Positions 32,001 through 42,980 of a stretch of DNA of 64,000 bases are shown here, piece after piece; positions within the stretch are counted from its first letter, which is position 1, and every line of letters begins with the position of its first letter. The stretch lies in the NCBI GenBank assembly GCA_030386875.1, contig CM059575.1:52482859-52546858 (forward strand), written 5' to 3'. This DNA comes from Morinoia aosen (Eukaryota > Arthropoda > Malacostraca > Amphipoda > Talitridae). A program made the translations under genes and the position numbers. Under the pieces are notes generated by a model. It searched no databases. It had not been told where the DNA came from and saw only the letters and a list, made by a program, of their open reading frames with translations.

Positions 32001-32805
32001 AGGCATCGAGGGAGTGAAGGCTATAAGACATTGGGTGCATTGAGGAAAGTGTTTGAATGCAGGAGTTGGAGTATGATTGCTAAGAGGGGACTGTATGAAA
32101 GCTTGATTGTGCCAGTTTTGTTGCATGGAGCTGAGTCCTGGGGGTTGAGAGCAGCTGAGAGGAGGAAGTTGGATGTATTTGAGATGAAGTGTTTGAGGAG
32201 CATGTATGGAGTAACAAGATGAGATAGGATCAGGAACGAGTTGGTTAGGGGGCAGACGGGTGTTATCAAAAAGTTGAGCAGGCGAGTGGATGAAAGAGTG
32301 CTTGGATGGTTCGGGCATGTTGAAAGAATGAATGTTGAGCGGCTGGTGAAAAAGCTTTATACGTCGGAAGTGAGTGTTTTTAGAGCGCAAGGTAGACCAC
32401 GGATGAGTTGGATGGATGGGGTGAAACGTGCTTTGTATGAAAGGAGTCTGACTGTGGATGTGGCAAGAGGGATGACTGCGGACAGAAGTGAGTGGGGGCA
32501 GTGTGTAAGAAAGTAATATTATTTTTGACGCGGTACGGGAAGTTGCCCGCGTGTGATGGGGTTGACCTGTCCTGTGCAGGGGGAGGGGCTGCACTCAATG
32601 GAGCGGTCGGGGTAAACCAGCTATGGCTGTCGGGCCTGACTGTGGAAGGTGGTTGTGCTGGGCTGCTGCTGGTGCGACCTGGTGGCAGTCTGGTGCGACC
32701 GGTGCTGCCTCTCTCGCCTCCTAGTGCTAAGAGGGATGATTGTGGCCTGCTGTTGGCTACCCTCCCATAGGGAGGAGAAGCCTGGTATATGTATGTATGT
32801 ATGAC
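32001..32805 (+). pseudogene. RTE-like LINE, 3' end (RT C-terminus plus 3' UTR)
   Basis: A 5'-truncated LINE. The frame from 32001 reads EGYKTLGALRKVFECR, VLLHGAESWGL, DVFEMKCLRSMYGVTR, then TGA at 32220-32222. It continues in frame with DRIRNELVRG, RVDERVLGWFGHVERM and GRPRMSWMDGVK to a stop at about 32514-32516. This is the conserved tail behind the RT domain of RTE-type LINEs. A GC-rich 3' UTR follows and ends in a (TATG)n microsatellite (about 32783-32800), the usual end of such elements. The internal TGA and the lack of RT and endonuclease domains make it dead. The minus-strand frames opposite it are shadows. Confidence 0.85.
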
Positions 32806-32809
32806 TATG

Positions 32810-34030
32810 TTTAGGCCCCAAAAAAAGGAAAATTGATTCTTACCAAACCCTACACATTTACCAAATATTCTTTGAATCCTTTATTAATTCATAATGTGCT
32901 CTGGGCATATTTAATTATTACTACCTTATGAATTTTGTTTTTTATGCATATGAGCTCACTAGACAAACATGACCATTCCAATAATTCCAAATAGTGATTT
33001 GGTCGTTATACCCATTTAAAAATTAACTTAAACCCAAGAGAGGGTGAAACCTGTATCACAGATACCCTAATCATGTACTTCATGCTATGCTAGTCAAACA
33101 TTTTGATGGATGGAGATAAGATGGTGAGGGCTGCTATTTTTTATAAATTACTGGATTGAAATTAATGAATTATTTAATTTTTGGCTACCTTTACCTTTAA
33201 ACAGTTTTAATTTTTTTTTTTTAAGGTGTAGTTATATGGAAATAAAATGGTATATACCTCAATACTTTGACTACAACATGAACCACCGGTGGTACACGGA
33301 AGGGAATTTCCTCAGTGCTGCTGACCGACCAGTAGTCTCAAAGTGCACACGTGTACACTTTGATGTGAGGTAAAGAATGTGCGTCCATTGTTCATTCAAA
33401 CAATAATCAATAATTGATATGCATTTTGACTGTTGCTGTGCCTAATGTTGCCATTTCTGATGATCTGCTGGCTCTGGCTTCTGGTATTTTTTCTGCTCCA
33501 AGTCAATTTCAATTAATTTGTAGCACTGATACACAATGTGACTATATTGCTGTGAGCATAAAATTAACAGATAGTATAGGCAAAGGTAGGCTTGGTTAGG
33601 ATAGTAAATGGAGGATAAGCTGGGCTACAATAGGACTTGCAAGGATAGGGCAGCTATGGAAGGGTTTAGTTAGTCTAGGTTTGACTAGAATGACTGATAG
33701 ATCTTGAAATGAATGGATAATTGGAATACACATTCTCTGTTCCATCCAATATAAATGGTAAAGATAGGATAGCTTTTATTGGTATAGATTTGGTTAGGAT
33801 AAGTTTCTATAATATTAAATAAAATACGTCTGGCAAAGTTTTACCTTTGTAAATCTTGATAATGAGTTGAAGTTCAATTAAGCATACCTTGAGATTGACC
33901 ATTGTACCCTTATATTGTCAATAAATTAAGAAGGATAGGAATAATGTTATGTTTTTCATGTTAAATGTTTCTTGTTTTTTTACTCACGCTTTTTTTGTTA
34001 GAATTTTTGTCATGCTAATTATTCCAGTTT
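32810..34030. other. stretch without recognisable gene
   Basis: No coding domain. At 33283-33337 lies a segment ending TGCTGCTGACCGACCAGTAG that is repeated at 34990-35043. Confidence 0.4.
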
Positions 34031-34034
34031 TATT

Positions 34035-34365
34035 AGTTTAGGGGGAAAATGTGAAGTCCCAAGCTGGAAACTAGGAAAGCTTTCTTTTTGTTGAAATAGA
34101 TATTTTTATTGCTATGGACCATCTTTTTCCCATTGACTGCTGTTCTGTATTTTAGCATCTCTGACTTTCTTCTTCAACTTTTGTCTTGTTTCATGAACTT
34201 CCTTCCTAACTTGCTGTGTCTGTGTGCAGAAAATCCTGTGCTGGAACTCACCCTGTGAAAATATTCCACGTTTGTTCAACTGCATACAAATGGTGCCTTC
34301 ATCCTTCCTCTCTCGAAACTTCTTTATTGTGGTAAGGGAGGCTGAAACCAACTCATAGTTGACCA
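34035..34365 (+). repeat. family-A dispersed repeat
   Basis: From GGGGGAAAATGTGAAGTCCC to GTAAGGGAGGCTGAAACCAA. Long copy of an unrecognised ~350-400-bp repeat whose 3' part reads ATACTAAATGGTGCCTTC, TCTCTTTGGAT, then GGGAGGCCTAAACTAAC. Confidence 0.8.
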
Positions 34366-34989
34366 ATCATTTATCATTGCTTCAACTCCTTCCCTAAAGC
34401 CAACAACTTCAGCTGGACTGTTGTTTCAACAGCTGAACTAATTTATTGGATGGAATGTCATCTGTACAATTCATTTCACCAGTGAAATGTGCTGACTTTA
34501 GTGATGAACTTGGAATATTTCTGTTCAAAACTTCCAGTTCAATGCACTGTCACTGAAGCTATTGCTGCTCTGCTTGTAATTTTGCATTGGAATGAATTAG
34601 AAAGTAATTTGAAATGAATGCCGAGATCTGTTCAACATTGTACTCTAGTTTGTTGTGTCATTGTGTGGGCACTTGAATGTTGCCTGAGCATTTGGTGAGA
34701 CCTGCTGTTGGTGTTGGGGCATGGCATCTGGGTCAATTGATGATCTCTTTTTCTTATTGTGTTTTTATGTGTTGTGTTTTTCATCTTTTTCTTTTGTCTC
34801 TTTGAGCAAAATTTAAAATAAGCAGCAGCTTCTGTTGCATTGTAATCATTAAAGTTTCAAGTTTTGGTGTGGGGTGTGTGTTGTGAATGAGTCTTGCTGA
34901 AAATCTTGCTTGCATTTGTTCCAGTCCTCTAGAGGAGCAAAGTATGGTAGTGTTCAGAAAGTGTAGGTTGGCATTGACACTTTGGCCAC

Positions 34990-35043
34990 GTGCACCACTG
35001 GTGGCCCGGGGGGTATTCTCCTGCTGCTGACCGACCAGTAGTC
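34990..35043. repeat. second copy of the 33.28-kb segment
   Basis: 22 bases (35022-35043) are identical to 33316-33337, and the preceding ~30 bp (CACCACTGGTGG / CACCGGTGGT) are similar. Confidence 0.8.
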
Positions 35044-35434
35044 ACACACACAATTTTCATAAATACTCAATTGATGCTAAACGGAGGCAAGATCAACGTA
35101 ATGTTTGCTATTTGAAAAATTTTTCTCTACAATTGACTTGAAGTTTGAGTTGAATATTGAACTTCAGTTTAGCCAATTATGGTCAAAGTGTTAAAGAACT
35201 CCCTCATTGTTAGAAAATATGCTTCATTTCAAGCAGGGCATTCTATGACAATTTTTGTGGATTTCAGGGATGATTTGCTTGTGTCTGCTCATGCCAGCCC
35301 TGCAGGCAGCAGCAGCCAATCTGTACAGTAGACAATACCCTGGCCAAATCTCCTTGTGCCTGCAGTGTATGTTCTTGTATGTGTGCAATGTAATTCTAGT
35401 TCTGCACATGACAAGAAATGTTTGTACTACAGTA

Positions 35435-35795
35435 ATTCCTCTTCAGGGGGATACTACTATTGTGTCTATTGGAATTAGCAATCCAAGGGGGAAAATGTGA
35501 GGGCCCAAACTGAGTTAGGTAAGTGTTCTTTTTGTTGAAATAGAATAGGTTTTTGTTTTGTTACTGGTAACTGACCATCTTTTCTTGGTTGACTGCTGTC
35601 CTGTTTTTCAGCACCTACTACTATCTTCCTTGAGTTTGTTCTTGTTTCATGAACTTCTTTCTCATCTTGCTGTTTCTGTGCCCTTTCTGCATAGATTCTG
35701 CATAGATTCTGCATTCCCTTAACTCCACACTAAATGGTTGCTTCCTCTCTTTGGATTGCCTTGTGGCAGATGGGGAGGCCTTACACTAACTAATA
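35435..35795 (+). repeat. family-A dispersed repeat, full-length
   Basis: Head CAGGGGGATACTACTATTGT, middle GACTGCTGTCCTGTTTTTCA, end GGGGAGGCCTTACACTAAC. It contains the uninterrupted CCCTTAACTCCA site (about 35716) where another copy carries a MITE. A 13-bp word (GCATAGATTCT) is duplicated at about 35692-35714. Confidence 0.85.
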
Positions 35796-36371
35796 AGCTA
35801 TTCCAAACTGCAGTAAGTCCAAGAACTGCCCATGTCTCAACACTGCCAACATCTCCATATCTTACAAGCACAACACAGGTAAAGGGGAAGAAAAGTGTGG
35901 AGTGTTGTTGGACTGTGGATGACATGGCACTCCTCTAACCTCCAGTTAACAGAACCATAAAACAATCAAAGCTATATAATAAAATGCCAGGGGTCACCTT
36001 AAATTTATAAATAAATATATGTACGTGTGTTTTGTTCATAATTTCTCTTATGTTTTTTGTTCACAATTTCTCTTATGTTATTACAAAGGGAATCCCATTG
36101 AACACATTAAATTGGTTGGTCTGTCTCTTTCCCATTCGTAAAGGATGCTTAGTGACGGTATCTGAAAAATGAGATTCACCCGAGCACAAGTACATCAATA
36201 ATAAAATTGCATATGCTATTAGGATGCATATATTTGTTGGTCATCCACATCTGCAAGAATAGTCTCCAAAAATATCAAAATTGTGTACACTAGTTACTAC
36301 GTTGACAATCCTACAGTAGACCAATGGAGTCATGCTTCTGGTGTTGTCCACTTTATTTTAGCTGGTTTGGG

Positions 36372-36485
36372 TGCACAGGTGAAGGCTGCGTTGGTGTGGA
36401 CGCTCATGTACCTGCCAGCAGCAGCTCCACGTCCTCCCTTGTCAGCAGACAGGTCATCGACCTCACCACTGCACCTTCCTCAGGT
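36372..36485 (+). other. exon-like GC-rich segment
   Basis: A GC-rich segment with GCAGCAGCTCC lies between a possible acceptor (TTTTAGCTGG...GTGCACAG) and a possible donor (CTCAG|GTATGG). One frame reads GCVGVDAHVPASSS. It could be an alternatively spliced exon of an unseen gene or a chance low-complexity piece. Confidence 0.2.
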
Positions 36486-36699
36486 ATGGCTTGATGTATC
36501 TCAACAAGCAGTGGTATTTTTTAAGGTTAAGTTACAGTTCATTTCATGGGACTTATTAAATGAACCGAGATGATCATTGATTCTAGTGTGTCTGTGGCAC
36601 AATCCTCATTTTGTGGGTTGCACGTGACTCTTATCACTATTTCAAATTGTGTTAGTTTCAACTGACATAAAATTGTAGTTGGTACTCTTAAGAGTTTGA

Positions 36700-37020
36700 G
36701 GGCAGAACTCCTGAGGGGGATGAAAGTATTGTATGTATGGGAATTGGCCCTCCTAGGGGAAAATGTTAGGCCCCGAGCTAATAGTCATTGAAATAAAATG
36801 TTTTATTTTGTGTAGGACCATCTTCATTTGCTTCACTGATGTCTTGTTTATCTGAAGCTCTTTCTTTAATATTTATGTTTCCTTCTAAACTGTTTCCTTG
36901 TAGAGCACACTTTGAGTAAATATATTCCTAATTCCCTTTACTCCATAATAAATGGTGCCTTTATCCTTCCTCACTTTTGTGATACCTTTGTAGAAGTTAG
37001 GGAGGCTTAAGCCAGCTTAG
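36700..37020 (+). repeat. family-A dispersed repeat, diverged
   Basis: Head CTGAGGGGGATGAAAGTATT, then GGGGAAAATGTTAGGCCCCG, end GTTAGGGAGGCTTAAGCC. Confidence 0.75.
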
Positions 37021-37548
37021 AATGGAATATAATTTTTTTATGGATGGTCTTTTCTTGTCAATCTTGCTGGTCTTTTTTTTACTTGAAGCAATTTTGACTT
37101 TGGTTAGGCTTGTGGTAATAAATATGCTCAGTAAAATTATATATCTATTTTGCAAAATGATTTCAATGTTTCATCTTATATCATCTCAATCCACTGATTA
37201 AATAATTGTTAATTTGGTTTTGACCTATTTATATACTTGTTGTAGATTCAAATTTTTCATTTTTACCTTGCTGTTTGTGTTGAAATGAAAGTAAAATAAA
37301 TTGCTGGCTCCTGATGTTTTGTTCAATGAAAATACTGCGTGTTTTCTTCAAAAATGCAAATGTTTGACTGATTACTTGTGTAGTTCTGGTTTTGTGTGCA
37401 ACCAAGTTTTCTTTTATGCCATTTAAATTATCTTGATTCTCTTTCTTTGATTTAACTCTTCAGACGTGTTATTATGTCACTAAACACCTACATCAAAATA
37501 ACATACACTACACAAGTACCTGGCTGTCAAACAGTGAGTACATTTGTG

Positions 37549-37740
37549 TTTACATGAGGGAGACTCTACACTTGCCTGCCTCACAACGGAATGATCCACC
37601 AAATGATATAAGCTGTGGAGTGATCCATAACTATTTAGAGACTGTGTACATGAGGGAGACTCTACACTTGCCTGCCTCAGAACGGAATGATCCACCAAAT
37701 GACATAAGCTGTGGAGTGATTCATAACTATTTAGAGACGG
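37549..37740 (+). repeat. two-copy 96-bp tandem repeat
   Basis: TACATGAGGGAGACTCTACA starts at 37551 and 37647. The unit is a multiple of three and keeps an open plus-strand frame of two 32-residue repeats (RETLHLPAS...). Two of the three differences are synonymous, which hints at coding but is too little evidence to call a gene. Confidence 0.8.
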
Positions 37741-37774
37741 ACCTGATGTTCAATGAATTATTTTTGTTTTGTAA

Positions 37775-38135
37775 AGCCCAATCCCTCAAAGGGTTTGAAC
37801 TAATGTAGGTCTGGGAATTAGTACTCCTATGGGAAAAATGTGATGTCCCAAGCTAAAAGTTATGTAGGCCTTCCTGTAGTTCAAATAAGATAGGTTAGGT
37901 TCCTGTGCATAAGTTCCCTGTTCCTATGATTCAAGATTGAATGATGAATTTTGGAGTTATCTTTGTTGTGGTCAGGTAGGCCTAAACAAATTTATTTAAT
38001 TCCTAACTGCTGTTTCTATAAGCAGGCTGTGGGGATGCACCTTGTGCATAGATTCCCTATTGTCTCATCTCCATACCAAATGGTTCTTCCCTCTTCCTTT
38101 CTTGGGGTCTCTATCAGGGTCAGTGATGCTTTAAG
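37775..38135 (+). repeat. family-A dispersed repeat, rearranged
   Basis: The head (CCTCAAAGGGTTTGAACTAA; GGGAAAAATGTGATGTCCCA) is followed early by a 3'-end-like piece (GTGGTCAGGTAGGCCTAAAC). The CATACCAAATGGTTCTTCC part follows at about 38073. It is probably two partial copies or an internally deleted one. Confidence 0.65.
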
Positions 38136-38429
38136 CACTTCAAAGTCTGATCTCAACAAAAATTGAAGTTCCCAAGACACAAACTGGCTCCATCACTTGC
38201 TGCTCAGCCGAATTGTGTGCCAAGTGCTGCTTTTGTGAGGAATTGCATTGGGGGTAGGCATTTTATATGGGTAACACTCAAGTTAATAAGTCAAGAGTTA
38301 ATTAGTGTGGGTATGTATCTGTATTTGTGTATAAATGTTTATATATGTCATTATTAAAGTGATTTATCATCAAATCCCATAATATTGTTTGGTAAATTAG
38401 GAATTTAAAAACGAAGAACGCACCACGTA

Positions 38430-39036
38430 TTGAAATCATATTTAATTAAGATTTCTCACGAACTATAATTTAAAAACTAAGTCAATTCTATAAAACGTTC
38501 CGGAGACCAGTTCCATCTTCAGTAAACAGTCTGCAAACAATAAAGAACAAAATCAATACTTCTATATAAAATACATGGGCATAGAAAATCTATATGTAAA
38601 TTTGTAATGGATAAGAACTATTGGCGCTATTGAGATCTGGTTTTTCTTTAGAGATAAAAAGAGATTCTAAAATGCGCAAGTCTAAATTATTAGATGCTGT
38701 GCCTAAAATAGAAAAGTTTTCCTCTGCTATGCGGTCACAGCACTGCTCGCTGTGAAGGCGGATAGATGAATGAGGCGGTTGGGTCAGAGGTCTTCCACTA
38801 CGGTAGCTGACTCCACGGTGTTGGGCAATCCGAATATAGAATGACAAAGTCGTCATGCCGAAGCCAGATGAACATTGTACACAACTAAACTTATACACAA
38901 TGGATGCCCGCATCCGTTTAGGAATCACGTCCTTGTAGCGAAAGAAAGAACCAACTTTAAATGAATTAACTGAGATGATACATAGTTTTACCGCAGGAAA
39001 ATGACGTTTAAAAAGAATTTCCAAATCTCGCGACAT
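38430..39036 (-). pseudogene. Penelope-like element, 3' fragment with GIY-YIG domain
   Basis: The minus-strand frame 39036-38590 (148 codons) reads FFRYKDVIPKRMRASIVYKF, then SCVQCSSGFGMTTLSFYIRI, AQHRG, IRLHSEQC and LRILESLFISKEKPDLN. This is the GIY-YIG endonuclease domain of Penelope-like retroelements. The YIG motif has degenerated to FGM-like, while the H and the C-terminal glutamate region (LESLFI) remain. The RT domain is missing, so the copy is 5'-truncated. Downstream, at 38486-38520, lies the GGAGACCAGTTCCATCTTCA tail motif also found in the 25.2-kb palindrome. Confidence 0.85.
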
Positions 39037-39234
39037 TCTAGCAGTACCCTACAAAATTTAATTCCTAATGATTATTCTCCTCAAGAAAAATGACTTCCCT
39101 GTTTGGTACAAGTCTATGGGGTCTACACACCAATAGATATAGACCCTACACACTAATAGATATAGACCCTAGTGCCAGAAAACAAGCAATGGGTGCACAG
39201 AGCTGGATGTGAAGGAGTAGAATGTGGTGATGTT

Positions 39235-39560
39235 CCGTGTTACTCAAGGGAAATGTGCGGGCCCAAGCTGAGAGTTAGGTAGGCCTTCTTTTTGTTGAAA
39301 TGAAATGTTTTGTTATGATAAGGACCTACTTTTTTGGTTCACTGCTGCCCTGTTTTTCAACATCGACAACTTTTTTTTTCAATTTTTATCTTGTTTCATG
39401 AATTTCGTTCTCAACTTGCTGTTTCTATGCCCCTTCTGCATAGATTCCACATTCCCTTATCTCCATACTAAATGGTGCCTTTTTCCTTCCTCTCTTTGGA
39501 TTGCCTTTGTTGGGGATAGAGAGGCCTAAACTGACTAATATCAATTTATTTGTGTTACAA
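39235..39560 (+). repeat. family-A dispersed repeat
   Basis: From GGGAAATGTGCGGGCCCAAG to GATAGAGAGGCCTAAACTG; nearly complete apart from the head. Confidence 0.85.
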
Positions 39561-39574
39561 ACTTGACCTGACTT

Positions 39575-40105
39575 AAACAAACTTGGTTAGGTATGCTTTC
39601 TTTTTGTTGAAATGAAATGTTTTTTGTCTGGTTAGTTGCAATTCAGCTTTGCTTTGCTGCTTCCCAGGTTTTCAGCGCCTCTTCCTCCAAATGCCACCTT
39701 GTTTTATAGCCTTCTTTGCAGCCCACTGTTTCTGTGTGCAGGGGATCTTGTGTTTCTGGGACACTCCTTATGCATAGTTTCCCTGTTCCCTTAACCCTTT
39801 AACGCCCAAGTGGACTGTACGGTCCTCTTTCAAAAATAACAATAACATATTGTATTTCTTATTCAATTTGTTCACTAATGTGTCCTTTGAACTTCACTGC
39901 CGAGTGGCAGTTTCTTCCCCATCTTGATAACAGTGACTACCTAATGCCAGTGTCGGTTTAGTGATGGTGGTTGTCGTAACGGTAATATGAGTATAAAAAT
40001 GTGGGCATCAAAGGGTTAACTCCATAGCTAGGTGGAGCTGTCATCATAACTCTCTTTAAAATGCCTTTGTTGTGGTTAGGCAGGCTTGAACTAATTTATA
40101 TAATC
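39575..40105 (+). repeat. family-A dispersed repeat interrupted by a MITE
   Basis: The repeat runs to ...GTTCCCTTAA and resumes at TTAACTCCATAG after a 221-bp MITE, ending GTTAGGCAGGCTTGAACTAA. Confidence 0.8.
39795..40015. mobile_element. piggyBac-type MITE in a family-A copy
   Basis: A 221-bp element starts CCCTTTAACGCCCA. Its right end is the inverted CCCTTTGATGCCCA, matching at 12 of 14 positions. It is flanked by TTAA at 39791-39794 and 40016-40019. Paralogous family-A copies (for example about 35716) have a single TTAA here, so both insertion and target duplication are directly visible. Confidence 0.88.
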
Positions 40106-41078
40106 TAACCTTTATGGTCAACTAGAGCTGTTTGATAAATTTTTTGGTTCAAAAAGAGTGTGGATGGAAAAACTGGTGAAATTCAAATGTTTATTTATTC
40201 AAAAATAAGCCTAATTGGCAATAAAATATTGGCACATTTACCACTATATAGCTCGTACAAATAATTTTAGTGTATGATATTTATAGTTTGTATCTGAAAT
40301 TTACCTATGAAAATTTTTGTGGATAAACTTTTTCCAGAAATAAGTTGTGGGTGTCACTGCTACTTTGCGGATTCCGATCTTCGCTACAGTAACGTGAATG
40401 AACGGACTTAAAAGGGACGCCAAAAGAACATGAGGTTTCTTTGGTTTATTTCAAGCCCCGTTGACTCCGTGAACTGCACAAACAGGTAGAGTTCAGATTC
40501 GGCCCAACAATACGCATGACAAAAAACTCTTTGTTTAAGATCATAGATGACTGACCAATTAAGGTATATAGTACCGCATAAGAAAAAAAACTCATACCTC
40601 GAATGTATATGAGAAGTAGCTGACTAAGACACGAAGAGCAACTAAATAATGCTAGAACTAGGTATGATATTCTAATAACAAAGAAACATCTCGCCAGTTT
40701 CAAGAATCTGAGAAGTTCACGAGTCGATTCGTATTAGCGAGAATTCCAGTTCCAGAGAAGAGCGATAAGAGAATAGCAATGAGAAATTGCAATAGGAGAA
40801 TAGCGACACATGAAAGGGGAGCAATTGTCCTGCCAACGACATAACACAATGAGATGGCTGTTGCATTGACTGAGAAGAAAAATAAGTCTCTCCAGCTAAA
40901 GAACACATTGGCGGATACACATTTGTAATGCACACATAGGACCAAAGGAGGACAGCCTACTCACACACACATTGATGACAACTATTAAAGAATTTCAGAC
41001 TTTCTAGATAAGAAATACATTTCATACTTTGTATGGAGCACACAACAATGCGAGTCTAATTTTCTAAACGTGCACATG
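40106..41078. other. stretch without recognisable gene
   Basis: Overlapping minus-strand frames at 40446-40945 contain hydrophobic stretches but no recognisable domain. Confidence 0.35.
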
Positions 41079-42980
41079 CAGGGTGCGTACAGGCATGGAG
41101 AAGCATGGAAAGTAGTTGAATTTCGAAAATAAAATTCAAGGCCTCGAAAGTAGTGGAATTTTAAAAATGGTCGTTGAAAGTCATGAAATTTTAGGATTTT
41201 CGTGAAAAGAAAATTTTACTGTTGACAATTTTCGTTCCGTTTGGTCCGCGTTGAGCGAGGCGTTGTCAGTAACCTTCGAGTGTTACTTGGGCTCTGATTG
41301 GTTGATACAGCTACGTCTTTAGTGTCCGCGATTTTGATTGATTCTCAGGCGTCACGTGAAACCAAACGCGCTCAGTGTGACTGAAGACACGCGCTCGCTC
41401 GGACCATTGTTGACCTGTCGCCACTGTTGAACATTTTCGAGCTGAGTTTTTATCATAGGTCTTGACCATCCCGTGTGTGTGTGACTAGAGTTACGGTGCC
41501 GAGACTGAGCTGAGGAATTATCGTCATGCCAGGCAGTTGTTCTTTCAACAACTTGTGGTTGCGAGACAAAGACTTTCAACAATGGATAGCACCGCATCCC
41601 AAACTGAAAACAATGGCGGTTTGCACCGCGTGCGAGTCGGAGTTCGACATCGCCAACAATGGAATAGCGGCGGTGAGGAGTCATGCAAAAGGAACAAAGC
41701 ATGCCAAGAACGTGAAAGCTCAGACGACGAGACTTGCCAACCAACTTGCCAATGACAAGACCATCTACCTGCAAAATAGCAAGATTGACCCTGGCTTTGT
41801 TGCTGCAAGTATTTTGAAAGATCAGATGGCTGCAAAGAAAGTGAACGAGAGGCTTGCTTTCTCCTTCAGGGATGATGTGAAGAATTTCCTTGTTGCTGTC
41901 ATCAAGAAGATTGTTGAGAAGTCACCTTTGAAGTTCGGGTTGGCCCGAAACATGGGCTGGCTGGTGCCAAGTGTCTTTGTGGATCGCACAAAGAGAGAGA
42001 AGACCAAGTCCATGCTGAAAAACTGTCTGCAGCTGCTCAGCGATGCTAAGAGGCTACCACAGGGTGACATCGATGAGGTGATGAGCCAGTTTTCAGAGTT
42101 CTTTGATGAGGCACAGAGGAAGATCAGCACTTTCAACAGTTTTCAGCAAGACACTGATTGGCTAGATGTCTTCTGGAGCAGCCAGCTGGCCACATCCTCC
42201 CTCAAGAAACTGTGGCTGGTTGTGAAGATGCTACTGGTCCTGTCACATGGCCAGGCTTCAGTGGAAAGGGGCTTTTCTGTGAGCAAGCAGCTCATGGAAG
42301 TCAACATGGGTGAGAACACCATCGTGGCGCAGAGAGTGGTCATGGACCACATCAAACATGTAGGAGGTATCTCCAAGGTTGACATTTCCAAGAAACTCCT
42401 CTTTTCAGCTTCACAGGGCAGACAGCGCTATCAACACTACCTGGATCAAAAGAAGGAAGAGGCAGAGAAGCAGAAGAAGGGAGAGAAGAGGAAGAGAGAA
42501 CTGGATGAAGTGGAGAACCTGAAGACAAAACGGAAGAGGATGGAGGAGAGTCTGCAAGCGCTGGTGGAGGATGCTGACAGCTTTGCACGGAAGGCAGAGG
42601 ACAAGAATGATTTGCGCCTACTGGCAAAGTCAAATGCATTGAGGAAATCAGCCAAAAACAAGCAAGAACAACTCAAGGGGCTGAATGCGGAAATTAATGA
42701 CAAACTTAATGCACTGGCAAATGCATAGCAGATGCTATTGAACTGTCCAGCATGACTGTTTGGTGTTGTGATGATCATTTACACATTTATGAAAACAAGA
42801 CCTGCAAGTAATGATGAATGTTCTGTGAAGTTTATGACTGAAATACATTTATTGTGCTGCAATTTAACTTTGTGTGACATTATTTTGGGCAGAGAGAGGT
42901 AGTGAAAATGTGATTTGGTTGGCATAAAAAGTCATGAAAAAGTAGTGGAATTTTGAACCTCAGAGCCTGTACGCACCCTG
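41079..42980 (+). mobile_element. hAT-like element with perfect 16-bp termini
   Basis: The left end CAGGGTGCGTACAGGC (41079-41094) is perfectly inverted at the right end (42965-42980). Outside, both ends are directly flanked by CACATG. The left flank reads TGCACATG, and the same 8 bases appear at the right if the terminal TG is counted, so the target duplication is 6-8 bp; 8 bp is usual for hAT. The terminal regions also share AAAGTAGTGGAATTTT in opposite orientation. It encloses one long gene. Confidence 0.88.
41526..42728 (+). CDS. hAT-type transposase-derived protein, 400 aa, internal core missing
   Basis: One uninterrupted frame. Residues 1-65 carry the family start CSFNNLWLRDKDFQQWI and a BED-like finger (VCTACESEFDI ... 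RSHAKGTKHAKN). Residues about 90-240 are helical. At about 240-285 lies the hAT dimerisation signature (LSHGQASVERGFSVSKQLM, then AQRVVMDHI). Residues about 300-400 are a Lys/Glu-rich coiled-coil candidate (KKEEAEKQKKGEKRKREL). Members of this group are usually clearly longer. The DDE core motifs seen in the 0.7-2.7 kb relative have no counterpart, so the middle appears deleted while the frame is preserved. It could bind element ends or dimerise but probably cannot catalyse transposition. The frame is intact and lies inside well-preserved termini, so the insertion is recent. Confidence 0.85.
   Translation: MPGSCSFNNLWLRDKDFQQWIAPHPKLKTMAVCTACESEFDIANNGIAAVRSHAKGTKHAKNVKAQTTRLANQLANDKTIYLQNSKIDPGFVAASILKDQMAAKKVNERLAFSFRDDVKNFLVAVIKKIVEKSPLKFGLARNMGWLVPSVFVDRTKREKTKSMLKNCLQLLSDAKRLPQGDIDEVMSQFSEFFDEAQRKISTFNSFQQDTDWLDVFWSSQLATSSLKKLWLVVKMLLVLSHGQASVERGFSVSKQLMEVNMGENTIVAQRVVMDHIKHVGGISKVDISKKLLFSASQGRQRYQHYLDQKKEEAEKQKKGEKRKRELDEVENLKTKRKRMEESLQALVEDADSFARKAEDKNDLRLLAKSNALRKSAKNKQEQLKGLNAEINDKLNALANA

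Noticed and set aside
31974..32594. 206-codon minus-strand frame
   Set aside because: Antisense shadow of the RTE-like RT tail.
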